Source: Gigantopelta aegis (taxonomy: Eukaryota > Mollusca > Gastropoda > Neomphalida > Peltospiridae). Taken from it: a stretch of DNA of 64,000 nt. Shown here one piece after another: positions 19,517 to 31,922 of this stretch. The stretch covers positions 54,954,009 to 55,018,008 of the forward strand of contig NC_054706.1 of NCBI RefSeq assembly GCF_016097555.1, given 5' to 3'. The translations under genes were made by a program, and so were the position numbers. The number at the start of each line of letters is the position of its first letter. The first letter of the stretch is position 1. The notes under the pieces were generated by a model. That model saw only the letters and a list, made by a program, of their open reading frames with translations, was not told the origin of the DNA and did not search any database.

Positions 19517-19594
19517 CTTTAGGCTCCCCTGGTGGTCTTTTGTCTAGCGGAAATCTGTTTCGGAGTTGAATATCTAATGATGATGTATTTTCAA
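19517..19594 (-). CDS. array exon a, copy 1 (78 bp, phase 1-1)
   Basis: Acceptor CTTTAGTTTCAG and donor AAAG/GTATAT on the minus strand. Read in phase 1 it gives ENTSSLDIQLRNRFPLDKR then PPGEPK. The shared string PLDK links it to exon b. The peptide is short, polar and proline-containing, probably disordered; no family recognised. The longer reading frame around it is intron read-through. Confidence 0.5.
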
Positions 19595-19981
19595 CTGAAA
19601 CTAAAGCATAGAAAAATATGTTTAACAATAAGTAAATATATTTGTCATGTGAAATAGAATAAATAAAATGCAGAACTGCCATTTATGTTCTTCTTTTTGA
19701 TCTGAGTGACATTAAATCAATTAACGGTTAAACCAGTGTTGGAAATGAAGATTCACATAGGTACATACCTGTCCTAAGTCATAATTGTTTTACTTGCCTC
19801 ATTCTAAAAAATAGTCGCAATAAACTTCTTTTCCCTTCCATCACCCAAGCATGGACCCTTCCTGAAACCCGTTCCCATCATGAGAAATAATGATAAAATC
19901 TTGAATTTAGCCATTTTCTTATTTCTGTTCTCTTCTTATTTCTGGCCAAAACGCCATCAATGTCGTTATAAAACAACCCAC

Positions 19982-20041
19982 CTGATAGTTTATCAAGTGG
20001 CGGTGAATCTTCGAAAGGTTGTCCATCTTCGATAGAAACAT
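19982..20041 (-). CDS. array exon b, copy 1 (60 bp, phase 1-1)
   Basis: Acceptor TTATTTTAG and donor CAG/GTGGGT. In phase 1 it reads VSIEDGQPFEDSPPLDKLS. Exons b plus a total 138 bp, exactly 46 codons, so splicing the repeated pairs yields an in-frame 46-residue repeat. Confidence 0.5.
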
Positions 20042-20893
20042 CTAAAATAAAACAACATATTGGGTTTCTTTAAATAATAAAAAAAATGATATACATTCAA
20101 GATTTTGGCGAATAGGTGACCAGTGTATATAACTTGTGAATGTTCCCGGGGTAGGGATGGAGTTCACAATAGTTACTACATGTATATAGATATTGCATTT
20201 AAACTAATTTGTTCAGATCTACTAGCACATATCCGTGACCCAGTTCCTTGTGAATTTGGTCATTCTACCTCTCTCCCAGGACCCTAAGGGTGGGGCACAA
20301 ATAGGAGAAAATTAAGCAAATTGTCTTGTCCAGGAATACCATAAAAATATCAAGTTTGCAAATTTCGTTAATGTCATTCCCCCCTCCCTTTACCCTCAGG
20401 GAGGAGACAAATTCCTTAAACCATCTAGCATATAGACAAATGCATTTAAACTGTCATATCTTCAGAACTACTAGACCATTTCCAACCATTGTGACCATGT
20501 GAAGTGCTATTGCAAGTATCTTCTGTTGTAATAAATTACTGAAATGCATAAAATCCTTTTCACTATTTGTAGTATTCTAATATCAGTGTCCAGAGTTTCT
20601 GCCAGAGGGTATGAAGGGTAAAATTATGTACTCTAAAATGTTGGGAATTAATGGGATACTTTTTAATAATTTTTAGAACGATTATAGTAAGAGAGCTGCT
20701 CTTTAAAGTTTGTACATGAAATGCAGTGTCCAATTTCGAAAGATTCCAAACCCATAATCACCTAGTAGTGGCAGTTGTGATCTGTTTGGGGGTTTTAAGT
20801 ACCCTCAAATTATTGATTACTGGTGTCCTTTACTTTTGACTTAGTGACCCAAAAGTTGCATGCACACAGCAGATAGTTTCCAGTTTTACATAG

Positions 20894-20936
20894 CTTACCA
20901 TGGTAACCAATAGTTTGCATTTGTTACCATGGTAAC
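20894..20936. promoter_or_regulatory. paired X-box-like palindromes (unit 1)
   Basis: CTTACCATGGTAAC (20894) and GTTACCATGGTAAC (20923). The second fits the RFX consensus GTNRCC-AT-RGYAAC perfectly. The pair recurs in units 2, 3 and 4 at +2547 steps. Confidence 0.45.
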
Positions 20937-21080
20937 TGTCTACTTAATTGTTTGTTTTTTTAAATCAAGTAGTATGGTTAATAAATCACAGCATAGACTT
21001 AAATTAAAACAAAAATATTAGTTTTAAATTAAAGTTTCCATAATTAGTAATGCAAAAATGGTATGTTGAAATTTGCAGCT

Positions 21081-21094
21081 GTTGCCATGGCAAC
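21081..21094. promoter_or_regulatory. X-box palindrome in subrepeat 1
   Basis: GTTGCCATGGCAAC, a perfect palindrome and the textbook RFX site. It lies at the same place in the first 365-bp subrepeat of each full unit. Confidence 0.45.
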
Positions 21095-21448
21095 ATAAAT
21101 AATATAAGTGACTATAAAATGTTAGCGTTAGGTAGGTGGATATTCTTAGTATATGTGTGTGTAATTTCATGCTGAAATGTCAACTAATTTTAATATTACT
21201 AGAAATGTATAATAGTTCATGTTGGACATTATGTTCATACTTTATATAAAAAAAAAAACGTTGATGGCCGAATGTGCATTTGACCCTATTTTTCAGAAAA
21301 ACAGTGGCTGTCTACTTAATTTTTTCTTTACATCAAGCAGCATGGTTAATACATCACAGCAAAGACTTAAATTAAAAGAAAAATATTAGTTTTAAATTAA
21401 AGTTTTCATAATTATTAATGAAAATATTGTATATTCAAATTTGCAGCT

Positions 21449-21462
21449 GTTGCCATGGTAAC
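21449..21462. promoter_or_regulatory. X-box in subrepeat 2
   Basis: GTTGCCATGGTAAC, matching the RFX consensus, preceded by TTTGCAGCT as in the other subrepeats. Confidence 0.45.
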
Positions 21463-21816
21463 ACAAATAATATCACAGACTACAAAATGCTATAATTTCA
21501 TAGGTGGATCTTCTTCGTATATGTATGTGTAATTTCAAGTTGAAATGTCAACAGATTTTAATAATATTACTAGAAATGTACAATAGTTAATGTTGGACAT
21601 TATCTTCATAATTTACAAAAAAGCGTTGATGACAGTATGTGCATTGCACCCTCTTATTCTGAAAACAAAAATTGGCCATCTAGTTAATTTTTTCTTCAAA
21701 TCAATCACTTTAGTTAATAAATCACAGAATACACTTAAATTAAAAGAAAAATAGTGGTTTTTAATTCATGTTTTCTTAATTATTAATGAAAAAATTGTAT
21801 ATTGAAATTTGCAGCT

Positions 21817-21830
21817 GTTGCCATGGTAAC
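21817..21830. promoter_or_regulatory. X-box in subrepeat 3
   Basis: GTTGCCATGGTAAC at the same relative position. The motif is kept although the surrounding subrepeats have diverged. Confidence 0.45.
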
Positions 21831-22063
21831 ATAAATAAAATAACCGTCTACAAAATGCTGTCATTACGTAGGTGGATCATTATGGTATATATGGGTGTAA
21901 TTTCATGCTAAAATGTCCACAGATTTTAATAACATTACTAGAAATGTAGAAGAGGTGAAAATGTTTTAAATCTGGCAAAAAGAATGCGGCAGGATAAGGG
22001 TTAAAATGGTCCATACAAAGATAAACAAGTCAGTAACAAGGTCTATATTATAAAACCATATAC

Positions 22064-22141
22064 CTTTAGGCTCCCCTGGTGGTCTTTTGTCTAGCGGAAA
22101 TCTGTTTCGGAGTTGAATATCTAATGATGATGTATTTTCAA
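22064..22141 (-). CDS. array exon a, copy 2
   Basis: Same sequence, splice sites and phase as copy 1, displaced by 2547 bp. Confidence 0.5.
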
Positions 22142-22528
22142 CTGAAACTAAAGCATAGAAAAATATGTTTAACAATAAGTAAATATATTTGTCATGTGAA
22201 ATAGAATAAATAAAATGCAGAACTGCCATTTATGTTCTTCTTTTTGATCTGAGTGACATTAAATCAATTAACGGTTAAACCAGTGTTGGAAATGAAGATT
22301 CACATAGGTACATACCTGTCCTAAGTCATAATTGTTTTACTTGCCTCATTCTAAAAAATAGTCGCAATAAACTTCTTTTCCCTTCCATCACCCAAGCATG
22401 GACCCTTCCTGAAACCCGTTCCCATCATGAGAAATAATGATAAAATCTTGAATTTAGCCATTTTCTTATTTCTGTTCTCTTCTTATTTCTGGCCAAAACG
22501 CCATCAATGTCGTTATAAAACAACCCAC

Positions 22529-22588
22529 CTGATAGTTTATCAAGTGGCGGTGAATCTTCGAAAGGTTGTCCATCTTCGATAGAAACAT
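22529..22588 (-). CDS. array exon b, copy 2
   Basis: Same as copy 1, displaced by 2547 bp. Confidence 0.5.
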
Positions 22589-24610
22589 CTAAAATAAAAC
22601 AACATATTGGGTTTCTTTAAATAATAAAAAAAATGATATACATTCAAGATTTTGGCGAATAGGTGACCAGTGTATATAACTTGTGAATGTTCCCGGGGTA
22701 GGGATGGAGTTCACAATAGTTACTACATGTATATAGATATTGCATTTAAACTAATTTGTTCAGATCTACTAGCACATATCCGTGACCCAGTTCCTTGTGA
22801 ATTTGGTCATTCTACCTCTCTCCCAGGACCCTAAGGGTGGGGCACAAATAGGAGAAAATTAAGCAAATTGTCTTGTCCAGGAATACCATAAAAATATCAA
22901 GTTTGCAAATTTCGTTAATGTCATTCCCCCCTCCCTTTACCCTCAGGGAGGAGACAAATTCCTTAAACCATCTAGCATATAGACAAATGCATTTAAACTG
23001 TCATATCTTCAGAACTACTAGACCATTTCCAACCATTGTGACCATGTGAAGTGCTATTGCAAGTATCTTCTGTTGTAATAAATTACTGAAATGCATAAAA
23101 TCCTTTTCACTATTTGTAGTATTCTAATATCAGTGTCCAGAGTTTCTGCCAGAGGGTATGAAGGGTAAAATTATGTACTCTAAAATGTTGGGAATTAATG
23201 GGATACTTTTTAATAATTTTTAGAACGATTATAGTAAGAGAGCTGCTCTTTAAAGTTTGTACATGAAATGCAGTGTCCAATTTCGAAAGATTCCAAACCC
23301 ATAATCACCTAGTAGTGGCAGTTGTGATCTGTTTGGGGGTTTTAAGTACCCTCAAATTATTGATTACTGGTGTCCTTTACTTTTGACTTAGTGACCCAAA
23401 AGTTGCATGCACACAGCAGATAGTTTCCAGTTTTACATAGCTTACCATGGTAACCAATAGTTTGCATTTGTTACCATGGTAACTGTCTACTTAATTGTTT
23501 GTTTTTTTAAATCAAGTAGTATGGTTAATAAATCACAGCATAGACTTAAATTAAAACAAAAATATTAGTTTTAAATTAAAGTTTCCATAATTAGTAATGC
23601 AAAAATGGTATGTTGAAATTTGCAGCTGTTGCCATGGCAACATAAATAATATAAGTGACTATAAAATGTTAGCGTTAGGTAGGTGGATATTCTTAGTATA
23701 TGTGTGTGTAATTTCATGCTGAAATGTCAACTAATTTTAATATTACTAGAAATGTATAATAGTTCATGTTGGACATTATGTTCATACTTTATATAAAAAA
23801 AAAAACGTTGATGGCCGAATGTGCATTTGACCCTATTTTTCAGAAAAACAGTGGCTGTCTACTTAATTTTTTCTTTACATCAAGCAGCATGGTTAATACA
23901 TCACAGCAAAGACTTAAATTAAAAGAAAAATATTAGTTTTAAATTAAAGTTTTCATAATTATTAATGAAAATATTGTATATTCAAATTTGCAGCTGTTGC
24001 CATGGTAACACAAATAATATCACAGACTACAAAATGCTATAATTTCATAGGTGGATCTTCTTCGTATATGTATGTGTAATTTCAAGTTGAAATGTCAACA
24101 GATTTTAATAATATTACTAGAAATGTACAATAGTTAATGTTGGACATTATCTTCATAATTTACAAAAAAGCGTTGATGACAGTATGTGCATTGCACCCTC
24201 TTATTCTGAAAACAAAAATTGGCCATCTAGTTAATTTTTTCTTCAAATCAATCACTTTAGTTAATAAATCACAGAATACACTTAAATTAAAAGAAAAATA
24301 GTGGTTTTTAATTCATGTTTTCTTAATTATTAATGAAAAAATTGTATATTGAAATTTGCAGCTGTTGCCATGGTAACATAAATAAAATAACCGTCTACAA
24401 AATGCTGTCATTACGTAGGTGGATCATTATGGTATATATGGGTGTAATTTCATGCTAAAATGTCCACAGATTTTAATAACATTACTAGAAATGTAGAAGA
24501 GGTGAAAATGTTTTAAATCTGGCAAAAAGAATGCGGCAGGATAAGGGTTAAAATGGTCCATACAAAGATAAACAAGTCAGTAACAAGGTCTATATTATAA
24601 AACCATATAC

Positions 24611-24688
24611 CTTTAGGCTCCCCTGGTGGTCTTTTGTCTAGCGGAAATCTGTTTCGGAGTTGAATATCTAATGATGATGTATTTTCAA
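24611..24688 (-). CDS. array exon a, copy 3
   Basis: Same as copy 1, displaced by two periods. Confidence 0.5.
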
Positions 24689-25075
24689 CTGAAACTAAAG
24701 CATAGAAAAATATGTTTAACAATAAGTAAATATATTTGTCATGTGAAATAGAATAAATAAAATGCAGAACTGCCATTTATGTTCTTCTTTTTGATCTGAG
24801 TGACATTAAATCAATTAACGGTTAAACCAGTGTTGGAAATGAAGATTCACATAGGTACATACCTGTCCTAAGTCATAATTGTTTTACTTGCCTCATTCTA
24901 AAAAATAGTCGCAATAAACTTCTTTTCCCTTCCATCACCCAAGCATGGACCCTTCCTGAAACCCGTTCCCATCATGAGAAATAATGATAAAATCTTGAAT
25001 TTAGCCATTTTCTTATTTCTGTTCTCTTCTTATTTCTGGCCAAAACGCCATCAATGTCGTTATAAAACAACCCAC

Positions 25076-25135
25076 CTGATAGTTTATCAAGTGGCGGTGA
25101 ATCTTCGAAAGGTTGTCCATCTTCGATAGAAACAT
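25076..25135 (-). CDS. array exon b, copy 3
   Basis: Same as copy 1, displaced by two periods. Confidence 0.5.
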
Positions 25136-27157
25136 CTAAAATAAAACAACATATTGGGTTTCTTTAAATAATAAAAAAAATGATATACATTCAAGATTTT
25201 GGCGAATAGGTGACCAGTGTATATAACTTGTGAATGTTCCCGGGGTAGGGATGGAGTTCACAATAGTTACTACATGTATATAGATATTGCATTTAAACTA
25301 ATTTGTTCAGATCTACTAGCACATATCCGTGACCCAGTTCCTTGTGAATTTGGTCATTCTACCTCTCTCCCAGGACCCTAAGGGTGGGGCACAAATAGGA
25401 GAAAATTAAGCAAATTGTCTTGTCCAGGAATACCATAAAAATATCAAGTTTGCAAATTTCGTTAATGTCATTCCCCCCTCCCTTTACCCTCAGGGAGGAG
25501 ACAAATTCCTTAAACCATCTAGCATATAGACAAATGCATTTAAACTGTCATATCTTCAGAACTACTAGACCATTTCCAACCATTGTGACCATGTGAAGTG
25601 CTATTGCAAGTATCTTCTGTTGTAATAAATTACTGAAATGCATAAAATCCTTTTCACTATTTGTAGTATTCTAATATCAGTGTCCAGAGTTTCTGCCAGA
25701 GGGTATGAAGGGTAAAATTATGTACTCTAAAATGTTGGGAATTAATGGGATACTTTTTAATAATTTTTAGAACGATTATAGTAAGAGAGCTGCTCTTTAA
25801 AGTTTGTACATGAAATGCAGTGTCCAATTTCGAAAGATTCCAAACCCATAATCACCTAGTAGTGGCAGTTGTGATCTGTTTGGGGGTTTTAAGTACCCTC
25901 AAATTATTGATTACTGGTGTCCTTTACTTTTGACTTAGTGACCCAAAAGTTGCATGCACACAGCAGATAGTTTCCAGTTTTACATAGCTTACCATGGTAA
26001 CCAATAGTTTGCATTTGTTACCATGGTAACTGTCTACTTAATTGTTTGTTTTTTTAAATCAAGTAGTATGGTTAATAAATCACAGCATAGACTTAAATTA
26101 AAACAAAAATATTAGTTTTAAATTAAAGTTTCCATAATTAGTAATGCAAAAATGGTATGTTGAAATTTGCAGCTGTTGCCATGGCAACATAAATAATATA
26201 AGTGACTATAAAATGTTAGCGTTAGGTAGGTGGATATTCTTAGTATATGTGTGTGTAATTTCATGCTGAAATGTCAACTAATTTTAATATTACTAGAAAT
26301 GTATAATAGTTCATGTTGGACATTATGTTCATACTTTATATAAAAAAAAAAACGTTGATGGCCGAATGTGCATTTGACCCTATTTTTCAGAAAAACAGTG
26401 GCTGTCTACTTAATTTTTTCTTTACATCAAGCAGCATGGTTAATACATCACAGCAAAGACTTAAATTAAAAGAAAAATATTAGTTTTAAATTAAAGTTTT
26501 CATAATTATTAATGAAAATATTGTATATTCAAATTTGCAGCTGTTGCCATGGTAACACAAATAATATCACAGACTACAAAATGCTATAATTTCATAGGTG
26601 GATCTTCTTCGTATATGTATGTGTAATTTCAAGTTGAAATGTCAACAGATTTTAATAATATTACTAGAAATGTACAATAGTTAATGTTGGACATTATCTT
26701 CATAATTTACAAAAAAGCGTTGATGACAGTATGTGCATTGCACCCTCTTATTCTGAAAACAAAAATTGGCCATCTAGTTAATTTTTTCTTCAAATCAATC
26801 ACTTTAGTTAATAAATCACAGAATACACTTAAATTAAAAGAAAAATAGTGGTTTTTAATTCATGTTTTCTTAATTATTAATGAAAAAATTGTATATTGAA
26901 ATTTGCAGCTGTTGCCATGGTAACATAAATAAAATAACCGTCTACAAAATGCTGTCATTACGTAGGTGGATCATTATGGTATATATGGGTGTAATTTCAT
27001 GCTAAAATGTCCACAGATTTTAATAACATTACTAGAAATGTAGAAGAGGTGAAAATGTTTTAAATCTGGCAAAAAGAATGCGGCAGGATAAGGGTTAAAA
27101 TGGTCCATACAAAGATAAACAAGTCAGTAACAAGGTCTATATTATAAAACCATATAC

Positions 27158-27235
27158 CTTTAGGCTCCCCTGGTGGTCTTTTGTCTAGCGGAAATCTGTT
27201 TCGGAGTTGAATATCTAATGATGATGTATTTTCAA
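27158..27235 (-). CDS. array exon a, copy 4
   Basis: Same as copy 1, displaced by three periods. Confidence 0.5.
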
Positions 27236-27622
27236 CTGAAACTAAAGCATAGAAAAATATGTTTAACAATAAGTAAATATATTTGTCATGTGAAATAGAA
27301 TAAATAAAATGCAGAACTGCCATTTATGTTCTTCTTTTTGATCTGAGTGACATTAAATCAATTAACGGTTAAACCAGTGTTGGAAATGAAGATTCACATA
27401 GGTACATACCTGTCCTAAGTCATAATTGTTTTACTTGCCTCATTCTAAAAAATAGTCGCAATAAACTTCTTTTCCCTTCCATCACCCAAGCATGGACCCT
27501 TCCTGAAACCCGTTCCCATCATGAGAAATAATGATAAAATCTTGAATTTAGCCATTTTCTTATTTCTGTTCTCTTCTTATTTCTGGCCAAAACGCCATCA
27601 ATGTCGTTATAAAACAACCCAC

Positions 27623-27682
27623 CTGATAGTTTATCAAGTGGCGGTGAATCTTCGAAAGGTTGTCCATCTTCGATAGAAACAT
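27623..27682 (-). CDS. array exon b, copy 4
   Basis: Same as copy 1, displaced by three periods. Confidence 0.5.
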
Positions 27683-29704
27683 CTAAAATAAAACAACATA
27701 TTGGGTTTCTTTAAATAATAAAAAAAATGATATACATTCAAGATTTTGGCGAATAGGTGACCAGTGTATATAACTTGTGAATGTTCCCGGGGTAGGGATG
27801 GAGTTCACAATAGTTACTACATGTATATAGATATTGCATTTAAACTAATTTGTTCAGATCTACTAGCACATATCCGTGACCCAGTTCCTTGTGAATTTGG
27901 TCATTCTACCTCTCTCCCAGGACCCTAAGGGTGGGGCACAAATAGGAGAAAATTAAGCAAATTGTCTTGTCCAGGAATACCATAAAAATATCAAGTTTGC
28001 AAATTTCGTTAATGTCATTCCCCCCTCCCTTTACCCTCAGGGAGGAGACAAATTCCTTAAACCATCTAGCATATAGACAAATGCATTTAAACTGTCATAT
28101 CTTCAGAACTACTAGACCATTTCCAACCATTGTGACCATGTGAAGTGCTATTGCAAGTATCTTCTGTTGTAATAAATTACTGAAATGCATAAAATCCTTT
28201 TCACTATTTGTAGTATTCTAATATCAGTGTCCAGAGTTTCTGCCAGAGGGTATGAAGGGTAAAATTATGTACTCTAAAATGTTGGGAATTAATGGGATAC
28301 TTTTTAATAATTTTTAGAACGATTATAGTAAGAGAGCTGCTCTTTAAAGTTTGTACATGAAATGCAGTGTCCAATTTCGAAAGATTCCAAACCCATAATC
28401 ACCTAGTAGTGGCAGTTGTGATCTGTTTGGGGGTTTTAAGTACCCTCAAATTATTGATTACTGGTGTCCTTTACTTTTGACTTAGTGACCCAAAAGTTGC
28501 ATGCACACAGCAGATAGTTTCCAGTTTTACATAGCTTACCATGGTAACCAATAGTTTGCATTTGTTACCATGGTAACTGTCTACTTAATTGTTTGTTTTT
28601 TTAAATCAAGTAGTATGGTTAATAAATCACAGCATAGACTTAAATTAAAACAAAAATATTAGTTTTAAATTAAAGTTTCCATAATTAGTAATGCAAAAAT
28701 GGTATGTTGAAATTTGCAGCTGTTGCCATGGCAACATAAATAATATAAGTGACTATAAAATGTTAGCGTTAGGTAGGTGGATATTCTTAGTATATGTGTG
28801 TGTAATTTCATGCTGAAATGTCAACTAATTTTAATATTACTAGAAATGTATAATAGTTCATGTTGGACATTATGTTCATACTTTATATAAAAAAAAAAAC
28901 GTTGATGGCCGAATGTGCATTTGACCCTATTTTTCAGAAAAACAGTGGCTGTCTACTTAATTTTTTCTTTACATCAAGCAGCATGGTTAATACATCACAG
29001 CAAAGACTTAAATTAAAAGAAAAATATTAGTTTTAAATTAAAGTTTTCATAATTATTAATGAAAATATTGTATATTCAAATTTGCAGCTGTTGCCATGGT
29101 AACACAAATAATATCACAGACTACAAAATGCTATAATTTCATAGGTGGATCTTCTTCGTATATGTATGTGTAATTTCAAGTTGAAATGTCAACAGATTTT
29201 AATAATATTACTAGAAATGTACAATAGTTAATGTTGGACATTATCTTCATAATTTACAAAAAAGCGTTGATGACAGTATGTGCATTGCACCCTCTTATTC
29301 TGAAAACAAAAATTGGCCATCTAGTTAATTTTTTCTTCAAATCAATCACTTTAGTTAATAAATCACAGAATACACTTAAATTAAAAGAAAAATAGTGGTT
29401 TTTAATTCATGTTTTCTTAATTATTAATGAAAAAATTGTATATTGAAATTTGCAGCTGTTGCCATGGTAACATAAATAAAATAACCGTCTACAAAATGCT
29501 GTCATTACGTAGGTGGATCATTATGGTATATATGGGTGTAATTTCATGCTAAAATGTCCACAGATTTTAATAACATTACTAGAAATGTAGAAGAGGTGAA
29601 AATGTTTTAAATCTGGCAAAAAGAATGCGGCAGGATAAGGGTTAAAATGGTCCATACAAAGATAAACAAGTCAGTAACAAGGTCTATATTATAAAACCAT
29701 ATAC

Positions 29705-29782
29705 CTTTAGGCTCCCCTGGTGGTCTTTTGTCTAGCGGAAATCTGTTTCGGAGTTGAATATCTAATGATGATGTATTTTCAA
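29705..29782 (-). CDS. array exon a, copy 5
   Basis: Same as copy 1, displaced by four periods; in the truncated last unit. Confidence 0.5.
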
Positions 29783-30169
29783 CTGAAACTAAAGCATAGA
29801 AAAATATGTTTAACAATAAGTAAATATATTTGTCATGTGAAATAGAATAAATAAAATGCAGAACTGCCATTTATGTTCTTCTTTTTGATCTGAGTGACAT
29901 TAAATCAATTAACGGTTAAACCAGTGTTGGAAATGAAGATTCACATAGGTACATACCTGTCCTAAGTCATAATTGTTTTACTTGCCTCATTCTAAAAAAT
30001 AGTCGCAATAAACTTCTTTTCCCTTCCATCACCCAAGCATGGACCCTTCCTGAAACCCGTTCCCATCATGAGAAATAATGATAAAATCTTGAATTTAGCC
30101 ATTTTCTTATTTCTGTTCTCTTCTTATTTCTGGCCAAAACGCCATCAATGTCGTTATAAAACAACCCAC

Positions 30170-30229
30170 CTGATAGTTTATCAAGTGGCGGTGAATCTTC
30201 GAAAGGTTGTCCATCTTCGATAGAAACAT
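30170..30229 (-). CDS. array exon b, copy 5
   Basis: Same as copy 1, displaced by four periods; the last one before the gap. Confidence 0.5.
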
Positions 30230-30367
30230 CTAAAATAAAACAACATATTGGGTTTCTTTAAATAATAAAAAAAATGATATACATTCAAGATTTTGGCGAA
30301 TAGGTGACCAGTGTATATAACTTGTGAATGTTCCCGGGGTAGGGATGGAGTTCACAATAGTTACTAC

Positions 30368-30567
30368 NNNNNNNNNNNNNNNNNNNNNNNNNNNNNNNNN
30401 NNNNNNNNNNNNNNNNNNNNNNNNNNNNNNNNNNNNNNNNNNNNNNNNNNNNNNNNNNNNNNNNNNNNNNNNNNNNNNNNNNNNNNNNNNNNNNNNNNNN
30501 NNNNNNNNNNNNNNNNNNNNNNNNNNNNNNNNNNNNNNNNNNNNNNNNNNNNNNNNNNNNNNNNNNN
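30368..30567. other. assembly gap (200 N) ending the array
   Basis: Placeholder gap inside the fifth unit. The sequence to its right is unrelated to the array, so further units and one array border are probably missing. Confidence 0.99.
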
Positions 30568-31049
30568 TTAGTAAAAACCAGAAAATGCAGCGTCCGTCAG
30601 CAGCGGCAGGTACGGCTCCCCGAAACACATGGAACAGGAGCCGTGAAGCCACATCTCAAGTAGGTTCTGACAGGGTGGGAAGACTTACCACCAGGGATGC
30701 AGGTGTTAGGTAACCTCCCAACGTATTGGAGTGTTTTTAGTAAAAAAATAAGCAACAACATAGTATGGGTGCATCCGTCAGAACACTGAACTAAACAAAT
30801 CCCCGAATGTTTTCTGGCTAGTACACCAAAGAAATGTTAGTTCAGTTAGGAAACATATGGCCAAGTGCAGTGCAAAGCAAATGTTATCCAGACAAAAGTT
30901 CCAGCACCAGTGTATGTTAAAAGTGCAAAGAACGGAAGTCTTAGCAAGTCCTCACCTGTTGATTCGATAAACATGTCGGTGTGCAGTCTATAAGTCAACA
31001 GCAGCTCAGCGACGACAAGGATGGCTAGTATTCACCAAAGTCTGCGCAG
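30568..31049. other. probable 3' flank of the DIRS-like element
   Basis: No ORF of interest. It may contain the terminal or internal complementary repeats of the adjacent DIRS-like element, but these could not be defined. Confidence 0.35.
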
Positions 31050-31876
31050 CTACCACAGGTCCCAGATGATGGAAGCCCTCAACATCCTCGGTTGAGACAT
31101 CCCGCAAGTAGTAGCTATCGAAGATGGAGTCTGTCGCCCAGAACAACCAGAAAGTATGTGCTGAATGGGTGTGTTACAGTGCAGAGACATGGTGGCGGCC
31201 AGGTAAACCTTCCTTCTGGTATGCAGACAGGATCGTAAACCGGATCCAAGAAGAGACCATATTCTTGGTAATGTCATCCAGGTCACTTTGGCGACAGGAA
31301 AGGAATAACCTCGAATGACATTGACGGAACGAGTGAGTGATGCAAAGCTCTCACCGGACATAAGGATAAGTCTTCCACATCGTCCGGAACCACAATGGAT
31401 GACAAGGCTTGAAACATGTAGGAACGAGGAGCTTGATCAGGCAGCTGATTCATGGCCACGAAGTTCATAAGGAGCCCCAAGGTATCAGAACTGCGTTCAC
31501 GGTGAAACCGGACCAGGTCCACATCTAAGGCATGAATCTCGGAAACCCGTGCAGCTGTAGCGAAACCCAGCAAGAAGACAGTCTTCCGTGTTAATGCTTC
31601 CAGGGAAGACTCTTCTATAGGTTCATATGGTGCCGATGTCAAGGACCGCAAGACCAGATTCAAGTACCACTTTGGTGGATGAAAGCGATGGACTTGATCT
31701 TCCAGCTTAAACCCCTTGATCATCTTGTGTATCTCAGGGATGGTAGACAGCTTCGTAGTAGTGGCTGGATCACGAACCGTAGCAATCACAGACACGTACC
31801 CTGCAATGGTCGACCCCTTGAGGTTCAGAGACGTATGAAGATACATCAGGAAGTCTGCAAGACGAGGCACCAGCAT
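31050..31876 (-). pseudogene. DIRS tyrosine recombinase, frameshifted
   Basis: The recognisable core SLEALTRKTVFLLGFATAAR then VSEIHALD contains box I, where Arg of AARVSEIHAL is the first catalytic Arg of the R-HxxR-Y set. After a frameshift near 31290 it continues ITKNMVSSWIRFTILSAYQK and GRHHVSAL; here the expected HxxR reads HHVS, so the second Arg is lost, followed by a stop. Downstream SIFDSYYLRDVS may hold the nucleophilic Tyr. The encoded recombinase would be inactive. Confidence 0.8.
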
Positions 31877-31922
31877 AGTCTGAGATTGGAGTTTCTATCA
31901 GTGAAAACACAGCCATCGGACA

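Larger units (their letters stand above)
19454..30367. repeat. tandem array, 2547-bp unit, 4.3 copies
   Basis: Units start at 19454, 22001, 24548, 27095 and 29642; the last is cut after 726 bp by the N gap. Every landmark recurs at exactly +2547 and no difference was seen wherever units were compared. Later junctions read GATAAGGG/TTAAAATGG, while the first unit's left flank is unrelated. Inside a unit are two splice-bounded minus-strand exons, a diverged duplicate of about 250 bp (around 20195 and 20440) and three diverged subrepeats of about 365 bp with GTTGCCATGGYAAC palindromes. No reverse transcriptase, transposase or rRNA sequence was seen. Confidence 0.95.

Noticed and set aside
19431..29870. 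Five near-identical ORFs of 83-87 aa
   Set aside because: Each is exon a plus flanking intron in the tandem array; the splice sites and phase favour a 78-bp exon over a free-standing gene.
19454..30367. rDNA, histone or CRISPR-type array
   Set aside because: The unit has no rRNA or histone sequence, and the 2547-bp eukaryotic unit with introns is not a CRISPR array.
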